The notes: generated by a model from the letters alone, not told the origin. Counted from the stretch's first letter, positions 24,363 to 36,095 are shown. The stretch: DNA of 64,000 nucleotides from Cephalopachus bancanus (GCA_027257055.1 JAPVLO010000232.1:4278001-4342000), one strand, 5' to 3'. Program-made: numbers and translations.

Positions 24363-24534
24363 CACTAGTCAGGTATAATGGCATGTGCCTGTAGTTCTAG
24401 CTACTTGGGAGGCCGAGGCAGAAGAATCGCCTGAGCCTAGCGGGTCAAGGCTGCTCTGGCCATGAGTGTGTCTCTGCTCTCCAGCCTAGGCGACAGAGGG
24501 AGACTTCGACTCGAGAAACAGAAAGAAAAAAAAA
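24363..24534 (+). mobile_element. Outer Alu, right arm
   Basis: It resumes with 'tagtcaggtataatggcatg' and ends in 'tctccagcctaggcgac' plus an A-rich tail. It completes the Alu whose left arm ends at 24053. Confidence 0.9.
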
Positions 24535-24689
24535 GCTTTATATAATTCATAGATCCTAAAAGCACCTTCATCTCTTTACACAATCTAGAGATTTACATAT
24601 ATAGATAGCCACATATATATAGTCTATAGAGCCAGAAGGATTCCTGGTCTCTTCTGAGAACTTCTTCATTTAGCTGATTGATGAAGCAG

Positions 24690-24890
24690 AAACAAAATGC
24701 AAACCAAGATTTGAATCCTGGCTCGTAGCTATGAACTCCCAGTGGCTTCTTAACTTCAGTACTGTGGCCACCTTATCTGTACAATGGAGGTGTTTACACT
24801 TAAGGTGGGTGTAAGAATCAAATGAAACTACACATAGAAATCCCAAGTACACACGTAAGGAGAAGTCAGTAATGGTTAGTTTTTATTCTT
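24690..24890 (+). mobile_element. MIR SINE
   Basis: The MIR order is visible: 'gatttgaatcctggctcgta', then 'ggccaccttatctgtacaat' and 'aagaatcaaatgaaactaca', ending near 'aagtcagtaatgg'. Confidence 0.75.
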
Positions 24891-26143
24891 CCTGTTCCCA
24901 TTGTAATAAGCAAAAGGATGCCTGGTACTTGGTTTCTACGTTTTTATATTTTTGATAGGAGGTTCACGTTATTGAAAAGTGAGTCAAGTTAGAGGGCAAG
25001 ACAGAGGACTGTAATTCTCATTTGAAATAGGAACATAGTAACCAAAGAGAGCTGAAAGGCAGCAAAGATAAAGACTCAAGAGAGGCGATATCAGTGGTTT
25101 TGACCAAGTTTTCTCAATCAAAGGCTGTAAGCTGCTCCCACGTTGGCCCAAGCTGGATCCCACAGAGCGCCACTGAAGGAGACTTTGGTGGAATGATCCC
25201 CTCACAGGAGGAGCCCAGGGTAACTGTTTCTTCACTGAAACACTTTGAATTATGTAAAGAAATCAGATGATCCAAAAGCGCGAGCTGATGGGTGAAATAT
25301 GTTATAGGGTTATAATTCAATAATAATTGAATTTCTCCAGCATGTTTCCCTTATGGAGAGGCTCAAAGAAGTTCAAGTGTGTCATCTCAATTAGTGTCAA
25401 CATCAGTGGTGGGGAGGGGCTGGTGACAGGCTTTCCTCTCCTTGCATTCCGCCACAGCCATGAGGCGGTACCAGCACTCCTGTCGCTATGGAGTCATGGC
25501 CTGTACATTTTGCCAGGAGCATTGCAGGCACAGTCAAGATGTGAGTTAATCTCTATCCCTACTCGGGGGCTCTCCTGGTGCCAAGTAGAGGCACTGTCTT
25601 TTTAGTTTCTTCTCTGAATGCCCTTAGAGCAATTGCTCTAGGTTTAAGCAGTCTAGTGAACAGAAAGCCACAACAAAACACACCAAGGGCTTCCTGTGAC
25701 TTTTCACAAGTTTCTATTTCCCAGTGGTAGCCCAGGAGTTCCTGAAAAAGCACATTTTTCTTTCCAGTAATCCAGGGATATGGTAGTAATCCTCAGCATC
25801 TCACTATCAACTCAGTTTTCTCTGATTCTGAACCGGGGGGTTCTTCTTAAAGTGCCTGGAAACTATGGACAGCAAGGAGCTAAAACAGATAACCTATCCC
25901 CCACCATCTACCTTGAGAAGGTCAAGACCCCAGGTGGTCCAGGCCACCCTTTACCCCAGTGGACCACATAGTGGAGCAGACACGTTGTGCAGCAGGTCTG
26001 AGACACTCAGGCGGGGGGGTGGGGAGTGGGGGGCTGCAGTGTGGATTGCAGGGATAAGCATATCTGGCGATGGGGGCTGTCTGAACCCTCCAACCGAGAG
26101 GTGTCTGTGCCAGCGGGCTGGTACTGCTGAGCTTTCACACGGC
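24891..26143. other. Intron, no recognised features
   Basis: I see no exon, RNA gene or nameable repeat. Confidence 0.5.
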
Positions 26144-26153
26144 AGATTTAGGG

Positions 26154-26327
26154 GAGGGTTTTGGTTTTGTTTATTTTGTGAGTTGGAGTTTCACTCTGTC
26201 ACCCAGGCTAGAGTACAATGGCATGCTCATGATCGCTGCAGCCTCAACCTGCTCGGCTTAGGTGATCCTTCTGCCTCAGACTTCCAAGTAGCTGGAACTA
26301 CAGACACACGCCACCATGCCCAGCTAG
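26154..26327 (-). mobile_element. Alu right-arm monomer (5'-truncated or FRAM-like), antisense, with target-site duplication
   Basis: On the minus strand it runs from 'tagctgggcatggtggcg' to an A-rich tail via 'actccaactcac'. Only the right monomer is present. The 10-bp duplication 'agatttaggg' flanks it at 26144-26153 and 26328-26337, so it inserted at this length. It shares the non-human 3' variant of other copies in the window. Confidence 0.88.
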
Positions 26328-26337
26328 AGATTTAGGG

Positions 26338-27208
26338 TCTTAACACGCAGTCCAAAATGCAGAGTATGCAACTTCTCCCATGGAGAGCCAGTGAACACAC
26401 AGCAAAAGTCTGCCTTTATGAATTCCAGGATGCATTAGGTATTAAAGAGTCAAAATATTTCCTGCAAGCCTGTGTAGCTGCTCCCAGGTCTGCTGTGCAC
26501 ATGTGCTCCTCGAGGACCACTGTACAGAGGTGGTTACTTGGGGACAACGGGCAGCCCTAGATTGTCTCAGGTGGCCTTTAGTGCTGAGCTCAGTTATGTG
26601 GGCACAGTCACCTTTCTTGAGAAAGCACTTGCAACACGCCGACTGGATCCTCTTTTCGCTTTCTTCTGATTCCTCATTTCTTTTCCAGTCTCTGCCTCCT
26701 GGCTCACTATCTATTACTTCTTCCCCTATGTCTTATCTCAAGTTCCTTGCTGGCCTCCACAGCCCATTGCTTATCTTGCCAGGCAGAGTGTGAACCCTGA
26801 ACAAGCAGAGCCGGCACACCGCAGGCTGCCCCCAAGCCACACCTGTTCCCACCCATGATAACTGGGGGTCTTAGAGGGGTCCTGGGCTGTAAGTTTGAAA
26901 CAGCATCTTTCTTGGGCTTGTCTGGGTATAGGCAAGGATGCTGAGAATCAGGATCAATGAACATTTGCTCCCCAGCCATCTCAAGGCACTCCAAGTGCAT
27001 GTTGAAGACATCCATAGATGTGTGTATGCAGTCAACTGTATACCCTGAGTTCCCACTTCAAGAGAAACTGAGGTTTCTTCATCTTCCTTGCTCACTGCAT
27101 GCAGGACAGATGCACCCAACTTTGCATTGCTTCCTCCTGGCCTGATAGAGATCCTGCTTCATCAGAAATAGAAGGGAATGAAGGATTGCTATTTGAGGCC
27201 TTAATAAT
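26338..27208. other. Intron, no recognised features
   Basis: Ordinary intronic sequence upstream of the large tetranucleotide array. Confidence 0.5.
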
Positions 27209-27730
27209 AGGTAGGTAGGTAGATAGGTACGTAGGTGGGTGGGTGGGTAGAAATTTAGGTAGAGAGTTAGGTGGGTAGGTAGGTAGATAAGTAGGTGGGT
27301 GGGTGGGTAGATAGGTAGAAAGGTACGTAGGTAGGTAGGGAGGTAGGTGGGTGAGTAGGCAGGTAGGTAAGTGGGTGGGCCAGCATAGATAGGTAGGCGG
27401 GTGGGTAGGTAGGTAGGTATATAGAGAAATAGGTAAATGGGTAGGTAGAGAGTTAGATAGGAGAGTGGATGGGTAGGTAGATAGGAAGAGATGTAGGTAG
27501 GTGGGTACACAGGTAGGTAGAGAGGTAAGTAGGTGGATGGGTGGGTAGGTAGATAGGTAGAGATGTAGGTAGGTGGGTACATAGGTAGAGAGGTAAGTAG
27601 GCGGATGGGTGGGTAGGTAAGTAGAGAAGTAGGTAGGCAGGTGGGTGGGTAGGTGGGAAGGTAAGTGGGTAAGTAGGTAGGTAAGTGGTTAGATAGGTAG
27701 GTGGATAGATGGATGAATAGATGGATGGGG
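27209..27730. repeat. (GTAG)n / (GTGG)n tetranucleotide satellite, about 520 bp
   Basis: Nearly the whole stretch is GTAG, GTGG, ATAG or GTAA quadruplets. A higher-order repeat is visible: the block starting 'agatgtaggtaggtgggtac' at 27489 recurs at 27561, a 72-bp period. Because a 4-bp unit without stop codons stays open, the minus strand shows a 230-codon frame of Pro, Thr, Tyr and Leu repeats. That frame is a repeat artefact, not a gene. Confidence 0.96.
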
Positions 27731-29306
27731 ACAACTGTGCATGCACTCACTTCTGCATGGTAGATGTTCATGTAGAAAAGGTCAGCCTACATATAGATAT
27801 GTATATGTGTGTGTATATGTAATGTGTTTGATGTTTAAAGGATAAACCATGCTAGCATAGCTTGCAGTGTATGGCGAAGCTCCAGGGAGTCCATATTCAC
27901 CCGAAAATTAGTTGCAAAATCTGTGCTGATGTAGATGTGAATTTCTTCAGGCAAGTCCATGATTTCACCAGATTTTCGAGAATTACCATGAAGTTTGGAC
28001 TCCCTTCTCCTGGCCTCCACGTTTGCTCTTGTTCCTGGAGCTGTGGGCACAGGTCCAGAATAGGCAGTGCTACTGATGTGGAGCAATCTGCCCTGTCCTG
28101 GCATGCCGGCGCTGTCCCCCTCTCCACTGCTGCCATCAACAACTTCCTTCAGCACTGACCTTCCTTCAGGTCACATGCCCTGTAGAATGAGCAGCCCTTG
28201 AAACTGTTTGGGGATACACAGGCTTTCACTGTTCAGAAGACTTTACATTCAGAAAGAGCTTGCCATCTTCTCTCATAAGGCAGCTTGGGTAGGACTCTCA
28301 GGATGGTGTCTTGGTGGCTGCGCACACCTGTCCTCTTCGTCTTCCATGTCTGAGCCCGGCAACTTCTCCATGTTCTCTGAGGTTGGCAGTGGACAGACAC
28401 ATTCATCCCCTTTGTTTGTGGTTCTCTGTAAGAGCAGGTGCAAGTTCTGCCAAATCAATGTCTCAGTTACACGCCCATCCCTTAACCCTCGATTTCATGT
28501 TGCAGAATTTTCCAGCTCTTGGCGGCTCACCCATCTGTCTTGTCAGCCTCTTACAGTTTGTTAAACACGAAAAGTGTTGACTCTTTCCTCTCCCAAGTGG
28601 TTCTCAGTTCAAAATCAGATTTGCTGTGCCCCCCACCCACACCACATCACATCTAGAAGAAGGCAGCAGTCCTGCAGCTGATGTCTACAACTTCCTGTCG
28701 TTCCCATCAGCCTTCCTTTATGATGTGGTTGGACCAATCGTTCCAAGTTTCCATTTCTTAATTAATTTTTTGCACAATCCTTAGAGTAACTTTTATTATA
28801 TACTCCGCCCAGCCTAAACTTTTCATCAGGCTTGAATAAAAATTTGCCTAATACTTGTTCTTTGTGATTGACCACCTTCTTGCCTCATTATTTAGTTTTC
28901 TGTTCCCACTGGTCACACCAGCTTCCTTCCAGCCTCCACGCCTCCGTCCTGGCTGTTCTGCTGACTTACTCCTCAGCTTCCACCCCTTCTCTGGAATAAT
29001 TGACTGGGTGACTCTCGTTTTTCTGTTTTCTGGAGTCATCGGTGCCTTACTTATAACTCCTATAATGCAAACACATGACATAGAATGGATATTTAGTAAA
29101 TATTTGATCATTTCCAAGATGATCTTCCAGTTGACAGAAGCCAAGAGTAACAAAGGGGTGTCTTGGGGAAAGTAGATAATGATAGCAGCAGAGTCCTCCC
29201 TGAACACATTTTTACCAATATGTAGCCAATTCTCAAGTCACTGAAGCTCAATTAACAGTATTTGTAATGACCTTAGTGTTCTTCTATGTCAGCAGAGAAA
29301 AAGATG
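27731..29306. other. Intron, no recognised features
   Basis: It contains a short AT/GT-rich tract at about 27793-27825. I see no exon, RNA gene or nameable repeat. Confidence 0.5.
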
Positions 29307-29343
29307 TAACCTTTATGCCATTTTATTAAGAATATGAAGTGAT
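29307..29343 (+). repeat. Left arm of a 37-bp perfect inverted repeat
   Basis: The 37 bases starting 'taacctttatgccatttt' are the exact reverse complement of 30117-30153. The match stops abruptly on both sides. See the matching arm. Confidence 0.95.
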
Positions 29344-29390
29344 CTTGGACATCAGCTTGTATAAGTCTGATGCTTCTAAGGGTAGCCACT

Positions 29391-29650
29391 CAGCTGGGCG
29401 CAGTGGTTCACACTGTAATCCCAGCACTTTGGGAAGCCGAGTCAGGAGGATTGCTTGAGCCCAGGAGTTCAAGACCAGCCTGGGCAGCATAGCATCTCTA
29501 CAAAAAATTCCCAAAAGTAGCCAGCATGGTGGTATATGCCTGTAGTGTCAGCTACTCGGGAGGTTGAGGCTGCAGTGAGCCATGATTGTGCCACTGTACT
29601 CCAGCCTAAGCAACAAAGTGATACTCCAACTCATTTAAAAAAAAAAAAAA
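29391..29650 (+). mobile_element. Alu with target-site duplication, inside the inverted-repeat interval
   Basis: An Alu from 'agctgggcgcagtggttcac' to 'actccaactcatttaaaa' plus an A tail. It has a short right arm lacking part of its sequence. The flanks 'gggtagcca' (29380-29388) and 'gggtaacca' (29651-29659) are a target-site duplication with one mismatch. Confidence 0.9.
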
Positions 29651-30116
29651 GGGTAACCAATCACCTGTGGAAGCCGAAAATGGCACTGTTATTGACCAGC
29701 TTATATGGCAGAGGTGGCCGGGACTTCTTTTAATCAGGTGAAGATTGACTATAGCCTTGCAAGGCTGCTCCTTGGCCGGACTGTGAAATGTGGTCACACC
29801 TTCACCCTCCAATAAAACATAACCAGGAATTTTTCTTCCCCTCCCCAAACTGAGGGTATAAACCACCAGCTTTGCATACATCCACCTTTCTCTGTGATTA
29901 TGGCATCAGATGTTTGTGAATGTTTCCATTTCAGTTGATCCATAATGAGGAGAATCTGGCCATTGTCATTGCAGTTCCCAAGGGTAACGTCACTGCTTCA
30001 GTCAGCATGATGCACCGATCGGCTTTGCCCTGGTTTATATGGAACTGCTGACTCTCTCATTAGACACAGCAGTCATTGCTTTGCCTCCTTAATTTATGCA
30101 TGAAACCAAAAGAAAA

Positions 30117-30153
30117 ATCACTTCATATTCTTAATAAAATGGCATAAAGGTTA
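30117..30153 (-). repeat. Right arm of a 37-bp perfect inverted repeat
   Basis: The 37 bases ending 'ggcataaaggtta' are the exact reverse complement of 29307-29343, with 773 bp between the arms. The arms are unique-looking AT-rich sequence, not Alu, L1 or MIR. The length and perfection make chance unlikely. Confidence 0.95.
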
Positions 30154-30590
30154 GATAATTTTTTATTATATGCAGTAAAAATGCAAATGTGTGTGGCTTA
30201 TTTTACAAATGCAGACATTAATAACTGATATTTAAACAGGCTGGATTAGCAATTTTACTGATATATTTAAGAGATTTTTCCAATAATTTGCACACTCAAA
30301 ATCAATTTGAATACAACATGTAAATTGAATTTAGTTTTTTGATATAAAATTGTGGTTATCAGCTTGAACCATTAAATTTACTATTTAATATATGCTTTCC
30401 AGATCACTCGGTTAGAATTTCATTGCACCTTATCTATATAAATTTAATTAGGCTTGATGCCATCAGTATATTATAGAACTAATTAAAGATTTAGATAAGT
30501 GCTGAGGGGGCTTATTGGAAACTACATAAAGTTCCATTTGGAAAATGAGATATTCTCCCTTCAGTTATTGTGAGAGGACGAGACCATGAG
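30154..30590. other. AT-rich, repeat-free intronic block
   Basis: The block is rich in TAATTA/AATTAA-type words, for example 'taaatttaattaggc' and 'gaactaattaaag', and shows no repeat I can name. This composition is common in conserved non-coding elements bound by homeodomain factors, but conservation cannot be judged from one sequence. Confidence 0.3.
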
Positions 30591-31394
30591 AAGTGTTCCT
30601 TTCAGTGTTTCTGAGAAGTCATTTAAGTGAACTGAATGGGCTCAGCCAGTCCTCGGAGGAGGCTGTGATGACTGTGTCTCTGTGCGCTCCCTCAGAGTCA
30701 GGATCTCCATCTGGAGGCGCCCAGGCTCTTGTCTCCCTCCTGCAGGGAGCCAGCTGTGCGCTCTGCTGGGCCGGTGGTTGTTGGAACAGGATTCATATAC
30801 CAATCGGTTACCTACTCACCCACATCCCATGACGTGCAGTGGCGTTTGTCAGGAGTCCGTCATCCCCACAAGTGGAGTCGGCACGGAAGGTCAGGGAGCA
30901 CCTCCCCTGCGTGTGGGGGACAGAGGAAAGAAACCCCTGCCAGGAGGAAGCCTGGGCACCCAGGGTCTCTGACCAGCGCAGCTACTGCTGAGCATGAGTC
31001 ATCTGCAAAACTCACTGCGGAGTCCCCCTGCATGCCTCTCTGCTGCGGATGGTGAAGCAGATTAGTCTGAAAGGCTGTGATTTCAAAACCGAGTGCTTTG
31101 TGTCTTCATTACAAAGCACCATGAGGCTTTTTGTGACAATAAGCCTCTGTTCCCCACGTTGAACACACCCTGGAATGGAGCACCGGCACCATGTCTCCCA
31201 CGAGCTCAGTGCCCTCCCCAGAAGCACTTGCCTCCCAGTGCAGGTGGCCTAGCACCAGCCCTGCTGGGAGGAGAGTAAGTCAGAGGCCATCAGCAACCGG
31301 GAACATGGGATCAGGGCAGAGACCCCAAGGATGCCCGTGGACCAGACATGTTGTCTGTGGGGTCACAGAAGCGTTGCCGGCCTCAGGCACAGGA
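30591..31394. other. Intron, no recognised features
   Basis: GC-richer sequence. Several short plus-strand open frames overlap without domains or splice context. Confidence 0.5.
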
Positions 31395-31520
31395 GATGCA
31401 AGATCAAGGCTAGACCCTGCCTGATAAGCTGCGTGCCCTGGGGCCTCCTCTTCCCAAGCCTGAATTCCATTTCCTGGAAGTGGAAATAGTAACAGTGATG
31501 CTGCCGCTCCCCCTCCCTGC
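31395..31520 (+). mobile_element. Possible MIR fragment
   Basis: 'taagctgcgtgccctggggc', then 'cctgaattccatttcctgga' and 'agtggaaatagtaacagtga', resembles the middle of MIR in order. It is short and diverged. Confidence 0.45.
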
Positions 31521-32639
31521 TTCCCTCATGGCAGGGATGGTTTCAGATGTCCTCTGTTCTAGTTGAATTTATTTACTTTTCTGGATATGGAAACTGGGGT
31601 GCAGTGGGATTGCATGGAATGATCATGGCTGCTAGTTAGCAAACCATAGGGCAAGGCCTGGTCACACGGAATATAAAGGAGCACGTAGGCGCTTTCTTAA
31701 TGGTGTCCTGGCTGCATTTGGTGGCATTAGGATCCCCCCAAGCATCTATTGCTGAAACACATCACTGCAGTTTTCCTGTCCAAATGGCTGGTAGACATGT
31801 ATGCCCCCCATAGCCTAAGAAGACATTTGCAGAAGCATTTGGGTCACAAGCCAATGTCTGTTTCAACACCACATTTGAAATGTTTCTCTTTGAAAACATC
31901 AGAAATGTCTGTCAGTAAAACAGCTTCTCAGCAGAAGTATAGACCTGGGATGGGAGGGTCACCCCAGCCACACAGCTCTGGACATTCAGGGACTACCAGG
32001 CACAGCAGCTCCTTCCTGGCCCATCATAGTGGGCCACGACATCTCCCAGCATCACCTTAGCCTTGCCCGTTCCTTGGTTTTAAGCCATAACAGATGTATT
32101 TAAAAGCGTTGTGGTTTGGAGTGAGTTTTGAACGCTGCGGATGTGGATTCAGGGTATGTGTTGGAAAGGAAGTGTGGAGAGAGGACGCAGGAGGCTGGCC
32201 AGGCAGTCCCCCACAGAAGAGGATGGGCTGGCCTTGCATGTTTCTTCCCCATGTTCCCACCCCCACCACAGCCTCTGCAGCGCCTGCATAGCCCTGCTAA
32301 TTGGAGGCAGGGCGCTGGAACAGCCTTAGTCGGGAGCATTGGGCCGGTGCATGACCAAGCGCTATCTGGGGGCTGGAGCCTGCCAGAGCGCGTTGAATCC
32401 CAACTCTGCTTTGACTCATGGATGAACTCATGGATCCTCCCATACTGCACAGGGCCCAGTGGAAGCAAGGACCCCAGGATGTCCTTGATGAGTGAGTGTT
32501 TTTGTCTCCTCAGGCTTTAGCCTGTTTTCTCATGGCCCAACTCAGCAGTTTCCCTGGCACTGTCTGAGCAAGGTAGGTAGAGCGGAATAGTGCAGTGCTG
32601 TGTAGTCAAAATTTAATCCCAAAAGAGAAAATTAGAGAA
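31521..32639. other. Intron, no recognised features
   Basis: Overlapping open frames at 32.1-32.5 kb on both strands (up to 130 codons) have no domain and are taken as chance in GC-rich sequence. Confidence 0.5.
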
Positions 32640-32780
32640 TTTGGTCCCGGTGCTGTTGTTAACCAGCCAGATGACCTTAGCAGGTGTGTAGCCTTCAGAA
32701 CCTCAGATTATGAGGTGTACATGTGAATCAGGTTGACATGTCAAGGACCTGGCAGGTGGTAAGTGTTAAGTGCTGTTTCC
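32640..32780 (+). mobile_element. MIR SINE
   Basis: The order 'ccagccagatgaccttagca', 'agaacctcagattatgagg' and 'aaggacctggcaggtggtaa' follows the MIR core and 3' end. It is diverged. Confidence 0.6.
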
Positions 32781-32937
32781 TCAATTATTGTTCTTCATAA
32801 TAGTAAACACTAATATAATCACTAGTGAATCTTTGGCCCAGTTATATTTCTGTCACTCTATAATTAAACACATAGAATTGCTTCCAGTTCTAACCTCTTT
32901 TTCTAATAAGGGTTACACATTACTAGTTGTCACAGAT

Positions 32938-32958
32938 TTTTTTTTTTTTTTTTTTTTT
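32938..32958. repeat. Poly-T tract of 21 bases
   Basis: An uninterrupted T run. It could be the tail of an antisense retroposon, but the following sequence is not recognisable. Confidence 0.9.
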
Positions 32959-33239
32959 GAGAATAGTACAAGGGGATAGAGTGAGTTTGAAGGCCTCAGT
33001 GCAAAGATGCTGGGGTCATGTCACCAGCACAAGCATGAAGCGCTGAGAAGTGACTTTAGGACATTTCAGGGGCACTTGGTGAAAATGTTTCCAAATCCGT
33101 CAGCCCACATCTCTTGTCTGCCATTATCACCAGAGAGCACAGAACCCTTAGCAGATGTCTTGATTATGGATCAGTCTTCACAACAGTATCGGCTATGGAC
33201 AAATGTTTTCTGTGTTGGTTAAGAAGCCAGCACTTGCAT

Positions 33240-33545
33240 CTTTGTAACCGCTTTATTCCCATATAGTTTACATGCCGTAAACATTAGCCTTTCTAAAGTG
33301 TGTGGCTCATTGGTTCTTTGTGTAGTCACAGGTCTTACGTTCATCACCACCCACTGGTTTTAGAACATTTTCATCATCATCCCCAAAAGTCGCTACCTGT
33401 CCCCACCAAGCCACTGTAGTAACCATTCACCTACCGTCTCTATGCATTTGCCTGTTCTGGATGTTTCATATTAAACATCCATGTAGTTGTTGGTGACTTG
33501 CTTCTTTTGGTTAGTGTAAGTCTTCAAGATTCATAAGATCAGCAT
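33240..33545. repeat. Old LINE-like repeat fragment
   Basis: Text such as 'tttagaacattttcatcatc', 'ctatgcatttgcctgttctg' and 'gatgtttcatattaaacatc' matches a common ancient mammalian dispersed repeat. I believe it is LINE-derived, but family and orientation are not settled. Confidence 0.45.
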
Positions 33546-34720
33546 TTGTCTTAATGTGGGCTGTGCGACCAAGTCAGAAATCCACACCTGGACCGGCTAG
33601 CACTGGGCCTGCTGTCTGCATGCTCTTGTTCCACTTTTCCTAGGAGGGGAGAGAAAGAGGAAATGTGACTTGGACAAGTGTAACCTGTGTACAGTGAGCT
33701 GCCCAACTCTCATGTGCACAGCTGGGTTCCTATAATGTGGTTGCTGTGAGCCAGTGCCCTGATAAAAAGGCGGCCTCCCCAATCACTGCAGCCGCCTTCT
33801 GCCCCTCCCAGCCATCCCCCCACAGGTACCACATTTATCACTGCCAGTCCCTTGGGACACAGAGCAGCAGCAGCACACTGAACCCACCCCCACCCTCTGT
33901 TCCCACCCCCGCCCTCTGTTCCCTCCTGCTCCTGTCCCCAGTCGGCCTTCCAGACATGGGCACTCTCCGCATAGAAGCAGCTCAGGGAGCAGAGGCGGCC
34001 TGGGGCAAGCGTCACTCCACCAGGCACAGCTGGGACACATGTCCTGGGGGACACTCCTCATAGTGGCAGGCTACTCTCTGGGTGCTGGCCAGCCTCTACC
34101 ATCATACACCTGCCTTGTCACTGGCATGGACCAGCTGGCTTTGCTCCTATGAAATTATGTGCGTTAGTTTGCTCCTCAGAAATAAAGAGTCTTTTCTGAG
34201 AGACATTAAGGTTTCATTTTAAATTCACTTTGTGGTCTTGAAAAACTTACATTTTTGTGTGGTCCAGAGCTATAGGTTAGCATTAGCATTTAAATAGAGA
34301 CCTCACACTCCCTTGAAGACCTCTCTTATTACTTAGCCCTTTTTGAGAGATTTCTTTTTTCAAATCAGATATTTTATTTTCCTTAAAAAAATGCAAATGC
34401 TTGATGTATTTCCCCATCAAAGGCCTTTTCTTTATACATGGACTCAGGAGAGCAGTGCGTGGAGCAGTCTTGGTGTTAGTCTTTTTATACTGAAAGGGCC
34501 ATTTTTAAAAATTGCTGTTCCCTCTCCCGTTGCCTCATTTTCTCTGCTGACTCTCAGGATGTATTTTCCTATGGTAATTTTTTCTCATTTTATCTCATAA
34601 TTATATCTCATCTCCCTCCAGACACCCTCCCCAGACTCAGATCCCGGTTCTCAACTGGGCATCGAATCACTTCTTGCTATGTGATAACAACTCCTGGAGC
34701 GACCCATGCTTTCGTACGGT
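33546..34720. other. Intron, no recognised features
   Basis: It includes GC-rich 33.77-34.06 kb with short overlapping frames on both strands. No gene is supported. Confidence 0.5.
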
Positions 34721-34724
34721 AGGA

Positions 34725-34885
34725 GTTAGAACTTCTGGGTCTGATGGACCAGGGTTTGAGTCCGTGCCAGTCACAAGAAGATTTTGTGACCTTCTCTGAC
34801 CTTTATTTGCCTGCCAAATTAAGGCTATCAAGGCTTTCTCTCTAGTTGTCGAGAGATTAAATAAGACTCTGGTCACACTCCTATC
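34725..34885 (+). mobile_element. MIR SINE
   Basis: 'ccagggtttgagtccgtgcc', 'tgtgaccttctctgaccttt' and 'gagagattaaataagactct' occur in MIR order, with a head, core and 3' part. Confidence 0.7.
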
Positions 34886-35640
34886 TATACTGTGTGCATC
34901 ACGCTTCAGCCAGACCCACTGAGAAGCAGGCTGGGAGGTCCTTGGAGGAAAAGGTGCCCCTCTTGTCTCATGTGTTCTTGCTGCCAGCCTTCTCTTCTCA
35001 GCCTCTGGCCTCATTCCTCTCAGCCTCCAGCTTGGCTGTGTGTCTGGTCACGGTGACATGTCCGTGGTGACTTGAAGGAATGCCAGAGTCGTGAGTGTGT
35101 GGCTATGTCGGTGTCCTCTCTCTTTGCGGTTGATTCTGTTCAGCTGCAAGCTTGGGAACAGAGCTGTGAGGAAACCCGCTGAAAGGGCGACATGGTCTGA
35201 TGGAAGAAGAAAGTTGCACAGGCCAGTGAGAAGCTGGTTGCCCACTGGCCAGAAGGCCTCTTGCCCAGACCTGTCCCTGGCTATGGCTGGACTAGGCCCC
35301 CTGAAGCAGCTGCTGTCATGGGGTGGCCTGTTTCAAACGCCCCCATCCACAGCAGCCTCGATTCCCCAGTGTGGGGTCGAGCGTGTACACCGAAGCTGGG
35401 CAGTCTCATCCCTAGGACAATCAGGAAGACCATGACAACGCATGCCATGGGCTTCTCACAAATCAGGACAGAGCGTGTTTTTCCCATAAAATAGAGCGCT
35501 TAATCTTCCTACTCTGAAATGGGAGGAATGCTAAAATACCTTCTTTTATGAATCCTGCTAATAAGAGATGGTTAATTGTTGTAGTAACCTAGGCAAAACA
35601 AAGGCCGCCTCTCCCTCACCGCTCCCACCGCCTGTGAGAG
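34886..35640. other. Intron, no recognised features
   Basis: Nothing nameable. Confidence 0.5.
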
Positions 35641-35644
35641 CCAG

Positions 35645-36095
35645 GTCTCCAGCACGACCCACAGAGTGTGTTCTGATCTGGCCCCAGCTGCCTTGCCAAC
35701 CTGCCCCCCCAACACCCCTTGTGCTCCAGTGAAGAATTAACATGTGTCATTTCTCCCAAGTACTGTATTCTTCCCACTTCCCCACCCCATTCACATATTC
35801 TGTTTTCTTCACTTTGTGGAAGACTTTGTTTCCATATTTGCCTCATTGCCATTTCTCCTCCAGGAAGCCTTTCCTGACTGCTCTGAGAAACATGCAGCCC
35901 TTCCTGCCTGTGATCTTGAGAATCTCCTCTGTGCTTTTGGTACAGCTGCCGTTACCTTGCTGTAAGTCCACACAGTGCGTGGCTTCTTTCATGCCAGGAT
36001 CTGTATCGCCAGAGCGCAAGGGCTATGTTTGACTTATCTCTGCATCCACAGTACCTACTGTATACTACCCGGTGCATAATTGTTGAGCAAATAAA
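35645..36095 (+). mobile_element. L2 LINE 3' end
   Basis: L2 tail landmarks appear in order: 'ctccaggaagcctttcctga', 'gtacctactgtatacta' and 'cataattgttgagcaaataa'. It is diverged, as expected of the family. Confidence 0.7.

Noticed and set aside
27079..27771. 230-codon minus-strand frame rich in Pro, Thr, Tyr and Leu
   Set aside because: It is a direct product of the (CTAC)n repeat, which has no stop codon in any phase of that strand. No start context or domain is present.
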